From positions 19,861,798-19,925,797 of the forward strand of contig CM055113.1 of assembly GCA_029204225.1 (NCBI GenBank): a stretch of 64,000 nt of DNA, given 5' to 3'. The translations under genes and the position numbers were made by a program. Numbering within the stretch: the first letter of the stretch is position 1; each line of letters opens with the position of its first letter. Below are positions 1 to 9,839 of this stretch, piece after piece. The notes beneath the pieces were generated by a model that did not search any database, had not been told where the DNA came from, and saw only the letters and a program-made list of their open reading frames with translations. The stretch comes from Diphasiastrum complanatum (Eukaryota; Streptophyta; Lycopodiopsida; Lycopodiales; Lycopodiaceae).

Positions 1-2
1 GT

Positions 3-488
3 GTTCTAGATAGAGTAGCAGAAACAAAAGCCTACAGTTTTTTGGACAGTTTTAGAGTCTACAATCAGGTGAAAATTGCACTGGAAGATCAGCACAAGAT
101 AGCTTTTGCCACTAAATGGAAAACCTGTGTCTATAAGGTGATGCTGTTTGGACTTTGTAATAAGCCAAGTACATTTCAACGAGTTATGCAGATGACATTC
201 AAAGAATATTTACAAAAAAATTTGGAGCCCTTCCTAGATGATGTATGCGTGTACGGGCCTAACTCTGAGCACTTATCCAACTTGGAAAAGTTGTTGAAGA
301 AATGTCGTGAATATCATATACCCTTGAGCCCTTAAAAGTGTCAGTTTTGGATGACACATGGCCTCATACTAGGCCATATTGTATCAAGACACGGAATTGA
401 CATGGACTTGTCAAAGATAAGGGTCATTGTTGATCTGCCACCTCCAAGGATGATTCGCGAAGTCTACGTGTTTATGAGTCACGCATGA
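3..488 (+). pseudogene. Ty3/gypsy reverse transcriptase fragment
   Basis: A reading frame from the window edge contains the gypsy RT block YSFLD..YNQVKI, then a palm-like LPFGL..PSTFQR equivalent (seen as LFGLCNKPSTFQR) and FLDDVCVYG, which stands where the catalytic F-DD motif is expected. The frame is closed by TAA at 333-335, but the same frame continues past it with a typical gypsy segment (KCQFW..GLILGHIVS..GI), so this looks like a single inactivating stop rather than a natural end. The element is truncated on the left by the window and fades out after 488. It would have copied element RNA into DNA; here it is a relict. A related gypsy RT piece lies on the opposite strand at 56025-56870. 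Only the RT region is present, with no LTR. Confidence 0.8.
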
Positions 489-850
489 TTTCATCCTATA
501 CATATAAAATGGTGCATCATTGAAAGTTTATTTTCTCCTAGTATAGGTCTTCTTTTTTTTCTTGTTAGATTGCAATAATTAATATCCAACAAAAACCCAT
601 GGTCATGATTTGGGGACATTATGCTCTAGCAAGGCCATGGGCTTTAAATAATCCCTAAGCAAATTTTATGCCACATTCATCATGAATAGAAGAAAAAATG
701 AGATCATCGTGGTTAGAAAAAAGACACGTGAGTGAAATTTAAACCATGGAAAGTCCCTCGGACTGCGGCTTTTTCCTAACAATTTGAGAATGTTCAGCCC
801 TACTAGCCTCGGACCCAAAATCTGGAAACCCATCATGTCCATATTCCCAA
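489..850. other. Intergenic stretch, nothing recognised
   Basis: AT-rich sequence between the gypsy relict and the putative 5' end of the host gene. The open frames here are short and show no family signature. Confidence 0.5.
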
Positions 851-1110
851 GCCATGCCCATGGGACAAAAGAATAAAAACCCAGAGAGATACAAGAGAAA
901 TAGAGAAAAGAAGCAAGTGAGCACAAGAAAATTATCCTATGCTCCACTAGTGTGACCCCCACAAAAAGAAAATCTATGTAAACGTTCAAAATGGGGTGTG
1001 AGAAAATGGCGGTGGCGGGCCATGTGCTCGTCTTATTTTAACTCAAGGCTATCCCGTCCATCAGGTTCAGAGAATGCCATGCCCATCGATGATGGGACAA
1101 AAGAATAAAA
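851..1110. repeat. Short direct duplication upstream of the leader
   Basis: A word of about 28 bp (gccatgcccat..gggacaaaagaataaaa) occurs at 851-878 and again at 1076-1110. The second copy carries a few extra bases in the middle. In both copies purine-rich sequence with agagag follows. The two copies are about 225 bp apart and lie just upstream of the GA-rich leader-like block, so this could be a duplicated promoter or leader segment. That role is inference. Confidence 0.6.
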
Positions 1111-1433
1111 GCAGGAGAGAGAGCGAGGGAGAGACAGAGACAGACAGACATAGACAGAGATATAGAGAGCGCGAGAGAGAAAAGCAGCAGCAGCAGAAGA
1201 AAATCGACGCCGTTCTGACTCTTCATTTCTCTTCTCTGTCTCTCAGGGTTTAAACTCCGTTTACACAAAAAGAACACACACGCACACTCTCTTTCTCTTT
1301 TGCAGCTCTGTGTGTTCGTGTTTGGGGAGGCAGCCATCGATCGCTGCTTCACAATTGCCTTGTTTCGCTGCTGGATCCTTGCAGGCGCCGTTTCGGTGAG
1401 AGTCGGGGGGGGGGGGGGGGCGCGTGTAAAGAG
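1111..1433 (+). promoter_or_regulatory. Putative 5' UTR exon (leader) of the host gene
   Basis: The block begins with GA-rich sequence, continues through CT- and CA-rich sequence and contains a run of 16 G at 1405-1420. It ends in a good plant splice donor, GAG|GTATGT, at 1433/1434. The next convincing acceptor is at 2204-2205, directly before the putative first coding exon, which gives a 5' UTR intron of about 770 bp. GA/CT-rich leaders with an intron in the 5' UTR are common in plant housekeeping genes. No TATA box or start site can be fixed from sequence alone. The alternative is unrelated low-complexity DNA. Confidence 0.35.
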
Positions 1434-2205
1434 GTATGTATGTGCCTTTCTCGTCTTTGCTTAGTTTTGAAGGCTCCATTTCTGTGGCGGTGGATTGCCC
1501 GATCCAGGACATCGGTGTCCAGCTTTCTGGCATTGCACATGTTTCTGGTGTATTGTCGGTCCCTGATTCGAACCCCTCCTTGAGTATCTCGAGTTGGCAT
1601 TGCATGCCAGCATTCACGTTATTATCTTACCATAGTAAGTATTCTCACATAATTATGGCGGAAAGTTTTTCCCGCCATGATTATCATTGATTCTTAAAAT
1701 CCTCCGATTTCCTAACCTTGCATTTATACGAGCCAAGTTTTAGAAGAGATTCTATGATGATAGACATATTTGTAAAAGGCCCAGACACGACAAAGGAGAG
1801 AAAAAGTCTTTCTCTGATTATTGTAGCAAGTATGAATTTCATCATGTTTGCAACTAAGATGAGATAATTGTGCCCTAACTATTTTATATTCTATTGAGGA
1901 TACACAAGCATATGACCTCTAGAGCCCAAGTGAATATTGGATGACTTTTTTACTACTTTATTGACAATGGTTGATGAACGCTAGCCATTCACAGAATTAG
2001 TGTAGCAAATGTGCAGGAAATTTTTTATCGCATTCAGAACATAACACCTTCATTTTCATGGATAAGAAAATTTCATTTCTGCACTGTAATTTGGAAATAC
2101 GAAGAAAGGGTTTTACTTTTGTCTGAAATTGGATTCAATGTGAAAACTTAAACTGGATAAGCATATATATTGTAATTATTTATTGTTTTCATTATATAGG
2201 TTTAG

Positions 2206-2500
2206 CAAAGGGTGCAGTCTGCACTATGGGGTTGAAGCCTGCAATTCGCCAATCTACAACTTCCTTAGATGCAGCCAAGCTTTCACCAGCCTGCGTTGAT
2301 CCAACATCTGGCTTAAGTTCAACGATTGCAGATGCAAGTGGAAGACCATCAGAAAAGCAGAACTTATCACGTCGCAAGGGTATGGAAAAAAGCATCCTTG
2401 ATGACATCATGGGTGATCCCGATGACTTTACAGACTTGGCTGATCCAGATGCCGGGTCTGAGGACGATGGAGGGCGATGGGAGGATACTGTTAGAGAAAC
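2206..2500 (+). CDS. Putative first coding exon, possibly of the YTH-domain gene
   Basis: The exon follows an acceptor (tttag at 2201-2205) and ends at a strong donor, AC|GTAAGTG, at 2500/2501. The ATG at 2226 opens 91 codons plus two bases (phase 2). The product is hydrophilic: a Ser/Thr/Pro-rich N-terminal half, a basic stretch (LSRRKG near residue 50), then a strongly acidic tail (DDIMGDPDDFTDLADPD, residues about 60-76). No domain is recognised. Such disordered acidic N-termini are usual in nuclear RNA-binding proteins. It lies on the same strand as the YTH exons at 62330-63683, and only transposon debris is recognised between them, so I infer the same gene. Direct splicing to 62330 does not keep the YTH frame, so an unseen exon or another acceptor may be needed. 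It could instead belong to a different or dead gene. Confidence 0.5.
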
Positions 2501-3929
2501 GTAAGTGAGACAGTTGCTATTCACTTGTAGGTCAATAATGTGTGCTTTTCACCGATTTCCCTTGTTCCTTGAGGTGCTGTTCAGGTTTGCTATTTTTTTA
2601 TTTCATACTTTACTAAGTACTTTATTGTTTTGAGCACGGACAAACACGACTAAATCTCTTATCCAAGCTCCTCCAAAGGAATAGCAAGGTTTAAGGAACA
2701 TTGATTACCTTTTAAGAATCGAAATGCTTAATTGTCTTGATAGAAACATAGATGTGGTGTGACATAGTGGCATACACATTGTAGCAACTATAAGGAAATT
2801 TGAACAGGCCCTAAGTTTCTTCTGTTTCGGTGTAGAAGAGTATATAGCATTTCCCAATGATGATATATAGTGTTATGGTGTGGCTTCTCTTGCTGTGTGA
2901 ATGCCCTTGATCTATTGGTTGTTTTCAAGCATAGAGCCAGTGATTTGGTTCTAAGGTTCGAATATAGGTGGCTTGCTATCACCCTCACCCATCGTGTATC
3001 TACTATCATGCTTCAAAACAGTTTTGAAGAGCTCTTCAAGTTTCAATCTTTTGCGACTTACAACAATGAGCATTGAAGCCACTGAGCACTCAACATCTTT
3101 GATTTAACAATCAATAGTTAGGAGATAAGATTTGATCATATAATCAATGTATGTCATGTCTGACGCAACTGTTAATGTCTTTGGAATCTTGCTAAAAGTT
3201 TAAGTCTAATCCTCATCAATAGACCTACTATTGAGTATTACTGAAAGCTTTTTTGATTTTAATCTTCTTAATGTTATAATTTATAACATCGAGCTACATC
3301 AAAGTCGGTGGCGTCTGAGCACTTAGCGGTGCGCATATCTTATATAGGAATTAACAGTAAGGACTTGGGAGACATGATGCGATAATTAATGGATTATAGT
3401 CTACAATATACAGAGCTGTATTGTACCCTAAACACTAAACTAGCACTTGTATATGCTATAACAGAATGTTAGGACTAAAGCCAGCAGGAAAAAAAGAGAC
3501 TCGATTCAATTGTTAGAACCTGGTTTAGTAGTTGATTCCAATGCAATTTGAACTGCCGATTTGGACTGGCCCATGAAATATCGAAAATCCTTAGAAAAGC
3601 AAGAGGCAAGGCTTTATCAGGCTTTATCAAAGATTGGAACCCTATCAAGTTTGTCTCTAGATCTTAACAACTTCCATAACTTCCAAGAAATAGGAAAGGA
3701 AGGACGAACGTGAACGTCGGACATTCAAGCCGTTGCCAAGCATCTGTGTTCTCCTTGACATTGTCACTAGTGAAGTAGAGAGCCTGGCTGCCCAATGAGT
3801 TCATTGCTAACACAAGCTCCGCCGTGACTAAGAATCATTTGATGTATGCTCGTCTTAAAAGATAAATGCTGAGTTGGATGCTGATGTTGGAGGGGATGCC
3901 ACTGCACCAGAGCTAACTTGAAATCGGAT
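2501..3929. other. Unassigned intronic or intergenic DNA
   Basis: No convincing coding, repeat or RNA feature was recognised. The open frames are short and without family signatures. Confidence 0.5.
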
Positions 3930-4135
3930 GTTGGACTGGGCCTATTGACTTGACTAGTTGACCTGTGGACTGCATGCATGCCACTTGTCGTAATCAGGGA
4001 TATGTGCTTGGCATGGAGGCTCCCACCTTGGAGGTATATAAGGGAAGGAGATCTTCGTTACCATTCATTCTGTCTATCTAGAAGTTGATGGGTGGTGGTG
4101 CACGTGCATAGCCAGGATGGTGCTAGCTGTGGAAG
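3930..4135 (+). repeat. Decayed LTR fragment related to the gypsy LTR at 44944-45393
   Basis: The order of words matches the LTR at 45.0-45.2 kb: a gacttgac..g(g)tgac segment, a TATA-like tatataag at about 4035 (tatacaag at about 45100), ggaggag/ggaag, then ccattcattctgtctat, the ggtgg..gtgcacg..gccaggatg block and a final gctag. Similarity is interrupted by many substitutions and small gaps, so this copy is old. No element coding sequence is attached, so it is either a solo LTR relict or a truncated end. Confidence 0.6.
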
Positions 4136-4944
4136 AATGAGGATCTAGGCCGAAGACTAGATTGTCTATGGAATTTGTCAAAACTCTGACATGCAACACC
4201 AAAAACATAACATGCATTGGAGAAAAAAACAACTGTGGATAAGGGCGAATGTATGGTAGAAAAGGCCAAATGATCAAGAAAGGAATCAGCCGAACGAATC
4301 TTGATAAATGCTGATTGGATCAGGCAATCAACAATTGGCCAAAAACATCAGGAGAAGGCCGAATAGGTGTAGAAGAAATCCTGCATCAAAACAACTTTTG
4401 GAGGTTCTAGTAGAGGGGCGCAAACTAGGATTACGCCCAGTTTCCAAACAACATTATTAGCTAGCCAATAGTTTTGCAAATTTCAACAAGAAAGGTCAAC
4501 GTAAAAAATCAACAGTGATCAGCAAGGAAGGAGCGCACCATAGAAGCAGCAGTTCCAGACACTTTGGCATGCCCAGGTTTCCAATTTCCAATAGGCGATT
4601 TTCAATGGCAATTTCAAGGGTTTTCAATGGATGATGGCAATGTGGACATTCTCAGTATGCATCAAAGTGCAAATCAACTAAAAAAGAGACCTGCTTCACC
4701 ATCCCTTCCATCTCCACCTCCCTCTTCTCGGCCTCGTCGTGAGTCTACGCCTGCTCACTTGTACCATATCGTCCCCCACATCTTCGTACATCAGTTTCTT
4801 CCTCTCTTTTGTCATCCTTGCAGGATCCAATAGCTCCACCTTCTCGTGTACCTTGTCAAGGTTGTGGCCGTTTATATGTGCAAGGTGCGGGCCTTCCCGA
4901 CATCAAAATGCAGGTACTGCCTTTCAACAACGAGCTTCCCGTTT
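4136..4944. other. Unassigned DNA between LTR relicts
   Basis: Contains short open frames with Pro/Ser-rich translations at 4564-4960, without domain or codon evidence. I see no element boundary here except the LTR start at 4945. Confidence 0.45.
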
Positions 4945-5192
4945 TGTTACGAGCCTGTAACCAATGCCGAACCCTAGGGAACTCAGAGGGTCAGATATCA
5001 CAGTTAGGGGCGTGTCCAGCGTACACGTCCAACAGGGCAAGGCAATGTGAGTAGTGTGCCTCCTCACGGTCCGTAACAATGGCGGGCCTAACACAGCATA
5101 GGGACCCTGTCAGCAGGATAGGGCCCCATGTTGGGTCCCGACGTGCAGTCGGCCACGTCAGTGCCACGTGGCCGACACTTGGCAGTATGCAG
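4945..5192 (+). repeat. LTR-family fragment (first 250 bp) matching 15258-15504
   Basis: Starts TGTTACGAGC and stays closely similar to the beginning of the complete LTR at 15258 through a shared end word, cacttggcagtatgca. The common block includes ggcgggcctaacacagc, the aggataggg segment and gtcggccacgtca. After 5192 the two copies diverge completely, so this one is truncated or recombined. The sequences before TG differ between the copies, which supports 4945 as the true LTR edge. Confidence 0.75.
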
Positions 5193-5439
5193 TTTCACAA
5201 GTGGGATAAGAATAGGGAGGCGGATAGCGTCTACTTCTCCACAATGGTTTTTGGTGAGGACTTATGGCAGTAGGCATAGCACATTGTCACAATTTGATGT
5301 CCATTCTACGTTGTGTTGTGCCTTATGGATTGCGTGGGCTGCACCATGGGGCTCATATACGAGTTTATGGATGGGATCAATTAGGTGCTACAAGATTACA
5401 CTACCACCGCCCATGTGTTCTTGCATGTTTGTTTTCATA
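5193..5439. other. Unassigned DNA upstream of a gypsy LTR
   Basis: No coding or repeat feature supported. The left edge of the LTR beginning around 5440 could lie further upstream within this stretch. Confidence 0.4.
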
Positions 5440-5712
5440 TGGTGCATCTTTCCATGCTTTGTGATGTGATTGCTTTTGAGGTTTTCTAATTAGGAGCCAA
5501 AGATTATCATTTTGCAGATTTTGGAGTTTGATGTCCTAAGCTCTTTTTAGCGGATTTTGTCTATTAGAGACCTTAGTTGGAGATCTACCTAAGTTGTTGA
5601 CAACCATTGTTTTTTTGTCAAGTTTTCTTAGTTAGAAAAAGCTTTGTGAATGCTATTTGCTGTCTTTACACTTCATTTGATGCCGATATTGGCGATCGAG
5701 TTCATAACACGA
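5440..5712 (+). repeat. Probable 5' LTR end of a decayed gypsy element
   Basis: The segment matches 9000-9270 with moderate divergence: shared words include gagccaaagattatcattt / gagccatagactctcattt, agttggagatcta, ttttcttagtt and gatcgagttcataa at the right end. The pair brackets gypsy coding relicts at 6290-8525, as expected for two LTRs. Immediately after it, gatattaaagc at about 5710-5722 could be a mutated tRNA-Met primer site (ideal TGGTATCAAAGC). The left edge was not resolved. Confidence 0.6.
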
Positions 5713-8525
5713 TATTAAAGCACTTTTGCACCATCATCTAGCTATTGAATTTTCCTCCCCCTCCACCATTGCTGCCCTTCCTTGTTCTTGTCGTTCCATC
5801 GCTGGTACATGGCGTCTTGTACTCTATGGCTGTCCTTTCCCTTCCTCGTTGCTCCATTGCTAGTCCACAAGCCTCCCATAGCACCAGTGCTTCCCAACTT
5901 GCTCTACTTTGATCTATCGTTGGCCTATTACCTTTTATTAGGTCCACCGCTGTCCTCACAAGCCTATTCTTCCTAAATTGTGGAGCCTTCCCTTCCTTGA
6001 GGTCCATCATTACGCAAATAGGAATTGTTTTTGCTAGATTGACTCCCGACCTCTTTGAGGTCCATTATGGCCTTGCAAGTTTTTTGTGCTACATTGTTAG
6101 GAAATTCTTGTCTCCAATTCTAATGGTAGCGTCGAGTGTTTATCCTAGTTTTCTTATGCTACTTGATCGAATACTTATCTCCAATCTTAATGGTAGTATC
6201 GAGTGTTTATATTAGCTTGCTTATGCTACTTGGTCCAGTAAGATCGGTCCTCCACGTATTCACTTATGCATTTGTATTATTGGATGCGAGTTTATTGCCC
6301 TTGTTGATTTTGGTACCATCTATTCTTTTGTCAAAGATTATATCCCGTATTCGTGCTATGTCCGTTCTTGCTTTGAATCCTTTATGTGTGGAGGTTGCTA
6401 GTCATTTTTTCTAGAGTAGCAACATGTTCCAAAGCCTTATCATATTAGAGATTTCATCGGTCAAGTTGACCTACATGTTATACACTGACATAATCATTTT
6501 AATTATCAATCATATTATTGACATGGTAAAAATATTGTGGGCATACATGCTTTTTTCTAGCTTGCTAGCCTTTCTTTGTGCTCTTATTGCTATTGTACTT
6601 GCTTTATTTGTTGCTCGCCTGGCTCGTTAGTCTCTAATCACTATGGGGTATTATGCATTCCTAGTACTCTAGATCTATGATCCAAACTTATGTCAGATGC
6701 CCACTATTCTCAAGTGGGTGGTTATTATAGGTTCTAGAGGTCTTTTCGCTTGACTTAAACCCTATTTTTATTGGCCTTTTATAAAAGATAATTTAGCCGC
6801 TCTTGTCTACCCTCGTACTTTTTGCATCAACAATAGTGTTGAGATTTATAGTCTTCTTTAGCTTGGCCTATTCCTCAACACCAAAGAACTAATATGTCTA
6901 TGGATTTCATACCCGACAAAGAGGATGTAACACTTGGCTTGTTGTGGTTGATAGATTTTTAAAACATGCACACTTTATTGTTGGAAAATAAGCTGCATAT
7001 AGTTGAATAACTATTCGACTTCGATAGTTTTGACTCTATTCAACACCACTTATTATCATTCACAAGTGTGAAAAAAATAATGATAGAGGTAATCACATTA
7101 TTGCCAATTATTAGAACTCAGATCATAATAGCATGAATAATAGAAAAGTAAGACAAGACAAGTCATGTGTCGAATTTGTCGAATGCAGTATGTATTGCTG
7201 AATGATTGAAAAATACATCCGCTGTCTACTTTGATTACACTATAATAATAGCTAATCTAATTTTGCTCTAAATGTCGCTCATACACAAACTGTGATCGCG
7301 ATAGCTTATTAACGATCGGTCTACACCTATGGCAAACAGAGAGAGAAGAAGAGTGACTACTCCTAAAACTTGAACTGATTCAGCTTATGAATTGCTCTCT
7401 ATCTTAAAATGAATTAATCTACTGATCTATCAACCCTAACAGAATGCGTTGTCATCCACTTGATAGGTGCCATGTAGAAATATGGGATTGGATCCGAAAT
7501 ATGTAATGGATAAGATTCACAACCAAATCTGTTGAAGTCGTTATTTGGTAACCCTTGATTAATAGTTTAGGTCTGTTCGACACTACGTCGACAATACGTG
7601 TATTTTGCAGACGATCTTTGAAACCTTCGACATTGTCTCGACAATGCGAGTAAATCTGCAGAGTTGAAATCCAACATTTATCTCTATACAATCTACCCTT
7701 ACTCATATCTTTTCTTCTGAGATCTTTAATTACATGGTTCATCTCATTTTATGCTTACTGATTGTGATAGTTGTTTTAATTTGGGATTTTGGACAAGCCT
7801 TATGCGTATTTAGATATAGAGATCTTATGGGTATTGCTTATGTGAATGGTTACTTTAAGATTCTAAACGACATTATAGAAAATTATTTACGTGATTTTGT
7901 CTCACCTTACGGTTGAGATTGGGATCAACACTTGTGATTTAGAAAATACAACTATAGCAGTTTCGTCAGCAGCACCTCAGTCGTTTCACCGTTTTAATTG
8001 GTAGATGCCAGCTCTCCCAGGTATTCCAGTATTCCCCTAATATTCCTCTCACTTTTATGTTCTTTTATTACTAATTTGCATGATTGTATTGTGCAGACTC
8101 AACATCACTTGGAGCGCATTCAAAATCAATACAAATTCTCTGATTTTTTCTATAATTTATTGAAGGCTAGAATGTTTTATCTTTTGCTTGCCACAAATTT
8201 GCTCAAGGCCAAGCTCTTACCAAGAAACTTTTTACCTGCTATTTAGACCTATTAAGATTTTTGAGAGACAGCCTATCACTTATCGCTTGCAACTCTTCAA
8301 TATCACTCGAGCTTGTGATATTTTCCATGTCAGTTTGATTTGTTCCTCCATATTTCCTAGTCAACGATATGAACCCAACCTCCTTTATGACCTTGAGCTT
8401 TTCCTTTTACCTCTTGCTGCCGTATTACAAGTTTGGATTTCACAAAGACATCGTCAAAGACTTGAACAATGGCATGATTGTCCTGTTGATGAAGCTACTT
8501 GGGACCTATATCTCTTGTTGAGATA
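5713..8525 (+). pseudogene. Decayed Ty3/gypsy (chromovirus-type) element, coding region
   Basis: Several gypsy domains can be read in order on the + strand in broken frames. At 6290-6415 an aspartic-protease-like block reads ALVDFGT..SFV. At about 6850-6980 the start of integrase reads WPIPQ..NMSMDFIP, then TWLVVVDRFLKHAHFI. At 7740-7912 integrase continues with TDCDSCFNLGFW and a NDIIENYLRDFVS block. At 8190-8525 the post-integrase region reads GPFKI-like RPIKIFE.., ITYRLQL, CDIFHVSL, and ends in a chromodomain-like DCPVDEATWD. RT and RNase H are missing between protease and integrase. Many stops and frameshifts make it inactive. The LTR pair at 5440-5712 and 9000-9270 brackets it. Region 6978-7736 looks like a later insertion. 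Confidence 0.7.
6978..7736. mobile_element. Unclassified insertion inside gypsy integrase
   Basis: The integrase reading stops at about 6978 after the HFIV motif and resumes at about 7737 with the next conserved integrase block, so about 760 bp is foreign. The insert starts TGTTGGAAAATAAG and shortly before its right edge carries gatctttaattaca, so a solo LTR (TG..CA) is possible. A clear target-site duplication is not visible. It holds no recognised coding sequence. Confidence 0.4.
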
Positions 8526-8999
8526 GCTGTTCCAAATATTGTTTTGTGAAGATGATATTCTTTCAAGTTGCATATGTGTAAAGCATGAATAGATAGTTGT
8601 TGCTTGTCGAATGTCAATATTGGGTTTGACAAGCAATTTTTTTGTGCAAAAGCACAAGCTTTAAAAGTGGATTTTTTTGTTTGTAGGGACGTAGCTTTTG
8701 GACTAGCACTACTAGCACAAGATGTATAACCAGAATAGAAAATTGCAAACAACGATGCAAAATTAGTTTCAACAGCTAAGATTCGTATTATTGGGCCACA
8801 TCGTGGTCAATGTTTTTTAGTGGGAGAGCCTTATGGACGCGACCATACTTTCTCAGTATAGTTCTATGAGTATTTGGGCATTTTTAATACTCACAACTAT
8901 TTTAAGGCATTATTTTATTAGGTTTGGACCTCCTTTTTATGGATACTATTATTTGAAGAGATAAGATGATTTTGCATTGAAAATGCCCCAAATTCGGCT
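8526..8999. other. 3' part of the decayed gypsy element, unassigned
   Basis: Lies between the chromodomain-like end and the recognisable 3' LTR block. Probably element 3' sequence and the first part of the 3' LTR, but the alignment with the 5' side is too weak to call. Confidence 0.4.
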
Positions 9000-9270
9000 C
9001 TCTATAGGAAGGTTGCATTTGGAACCTTTCATAATACTATTAAGTTAGAATAACGAGCCATAGACTCTCATTTCTCAAATTATTCGGTCTGATCTCTTGA
9101 GCTTTTTGTAGGGGAGTTCCATTTTTGGAGATCTCAGTTGGAGATCTAGTTAAGGTAGCAGTAGCCATCGTTGGCCATCAAATTTTCTTAGTTGGAGAAT
9201 GCTTTGTGGATGTTATTCATTATCTTTATACTTCAATTGATGCTAATATCTATGATCGAGTTCATAATGG
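9000..9270 (+). repeat. Probable 3' LTR of the decayed gypsy element
   Basis: Counterpart of 5440-5712 (see that entry for the shared words). The match ends with gatcgagttcataa at about 9270 and is followed at once by copia integrase sequence, so the two relicts abut. Confidence 0.6.
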
Positions 9271-9276
9271 GAGTAT

Positions 9277-9830
9277 TGTATTTCATGATGCTTGTTGATG
9301 ATTATGCAAGGAAGATATGGCTTTACTTTCTAACACAGGCTAGAAACTCTTAATCATTTCAAGAATTCAAAGCATTGATTGGAAATCAAGTGAGAGAAAA
9401 TAAAAATTTTAAGATCAAACCAGAGTAGTGAATACATTATTGACGGGTTTTTGAAATTTTGTAAAGAAAATGGTATCAAGAGACAATTTGTTGTACTTAA
9501 CAGATCCAACCAAATCAGAGTACTTGAATGTAAATATAGAACAGTGATGGAAAGTGCTAGAAGCATGATGAAGGCTAAACAGGTACCAGAAGGACTACAG
9601 GCTCAATCTATTTAGTAAACAAGAATCTTACAAAGGAAGTCGAAAATCAAACAAATGAAGAGGCGTTCAAAAGTGTAAAGCTGAAGGTAACTTGTTTCAA
9701 GATGTTTGGGAGTGTAACTTAGGCCCATGTGCTTGTAGATAGGAGGCAAAACTTAGATGCTAAAGCTACGAAATGCATTTTTCTTGGATATGCAGAGGAC
9801 TACATAACATTTAATTTAGTGATATTTAAG
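9277..9830 (+). pseudogene. Ty1/copia integrase fragment
   Basis: The translation, in shifting frames, shows the copia integrase core: FMMLVDDYARKIWLYFL near the start, then FLKFCKENGIKRQF, YRTVMESARSMMKAKQ (equivalent of the KNRT..E.AR.ML block), EEAFKSVK and CFKMFGS, ending with LDAKATKCIFLGYAEDY. These are the usual landmarks from the DDE core to the integrase C-terminal region. In-frame stops and shifts, and absence of gag, RT and LTRs, show an old fragment. It is abruptly joined to the gypsy LTR on the left. Confidence 0.8.
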
Positions 9831-9839
9831 TAAAAGAGA

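Noticed and set aside
4564-5054. Overlapping + strand frames of 73-89 codons
   Set aside because: Overlap each other in different frames, low complexity, no recognisable family; one runs into an LTR.
5738-6630. Series of small hydrophobic frames
   Set aside because: They lie in the decayed gypsy element; only the protease-like block at 6290-6415 has family support.
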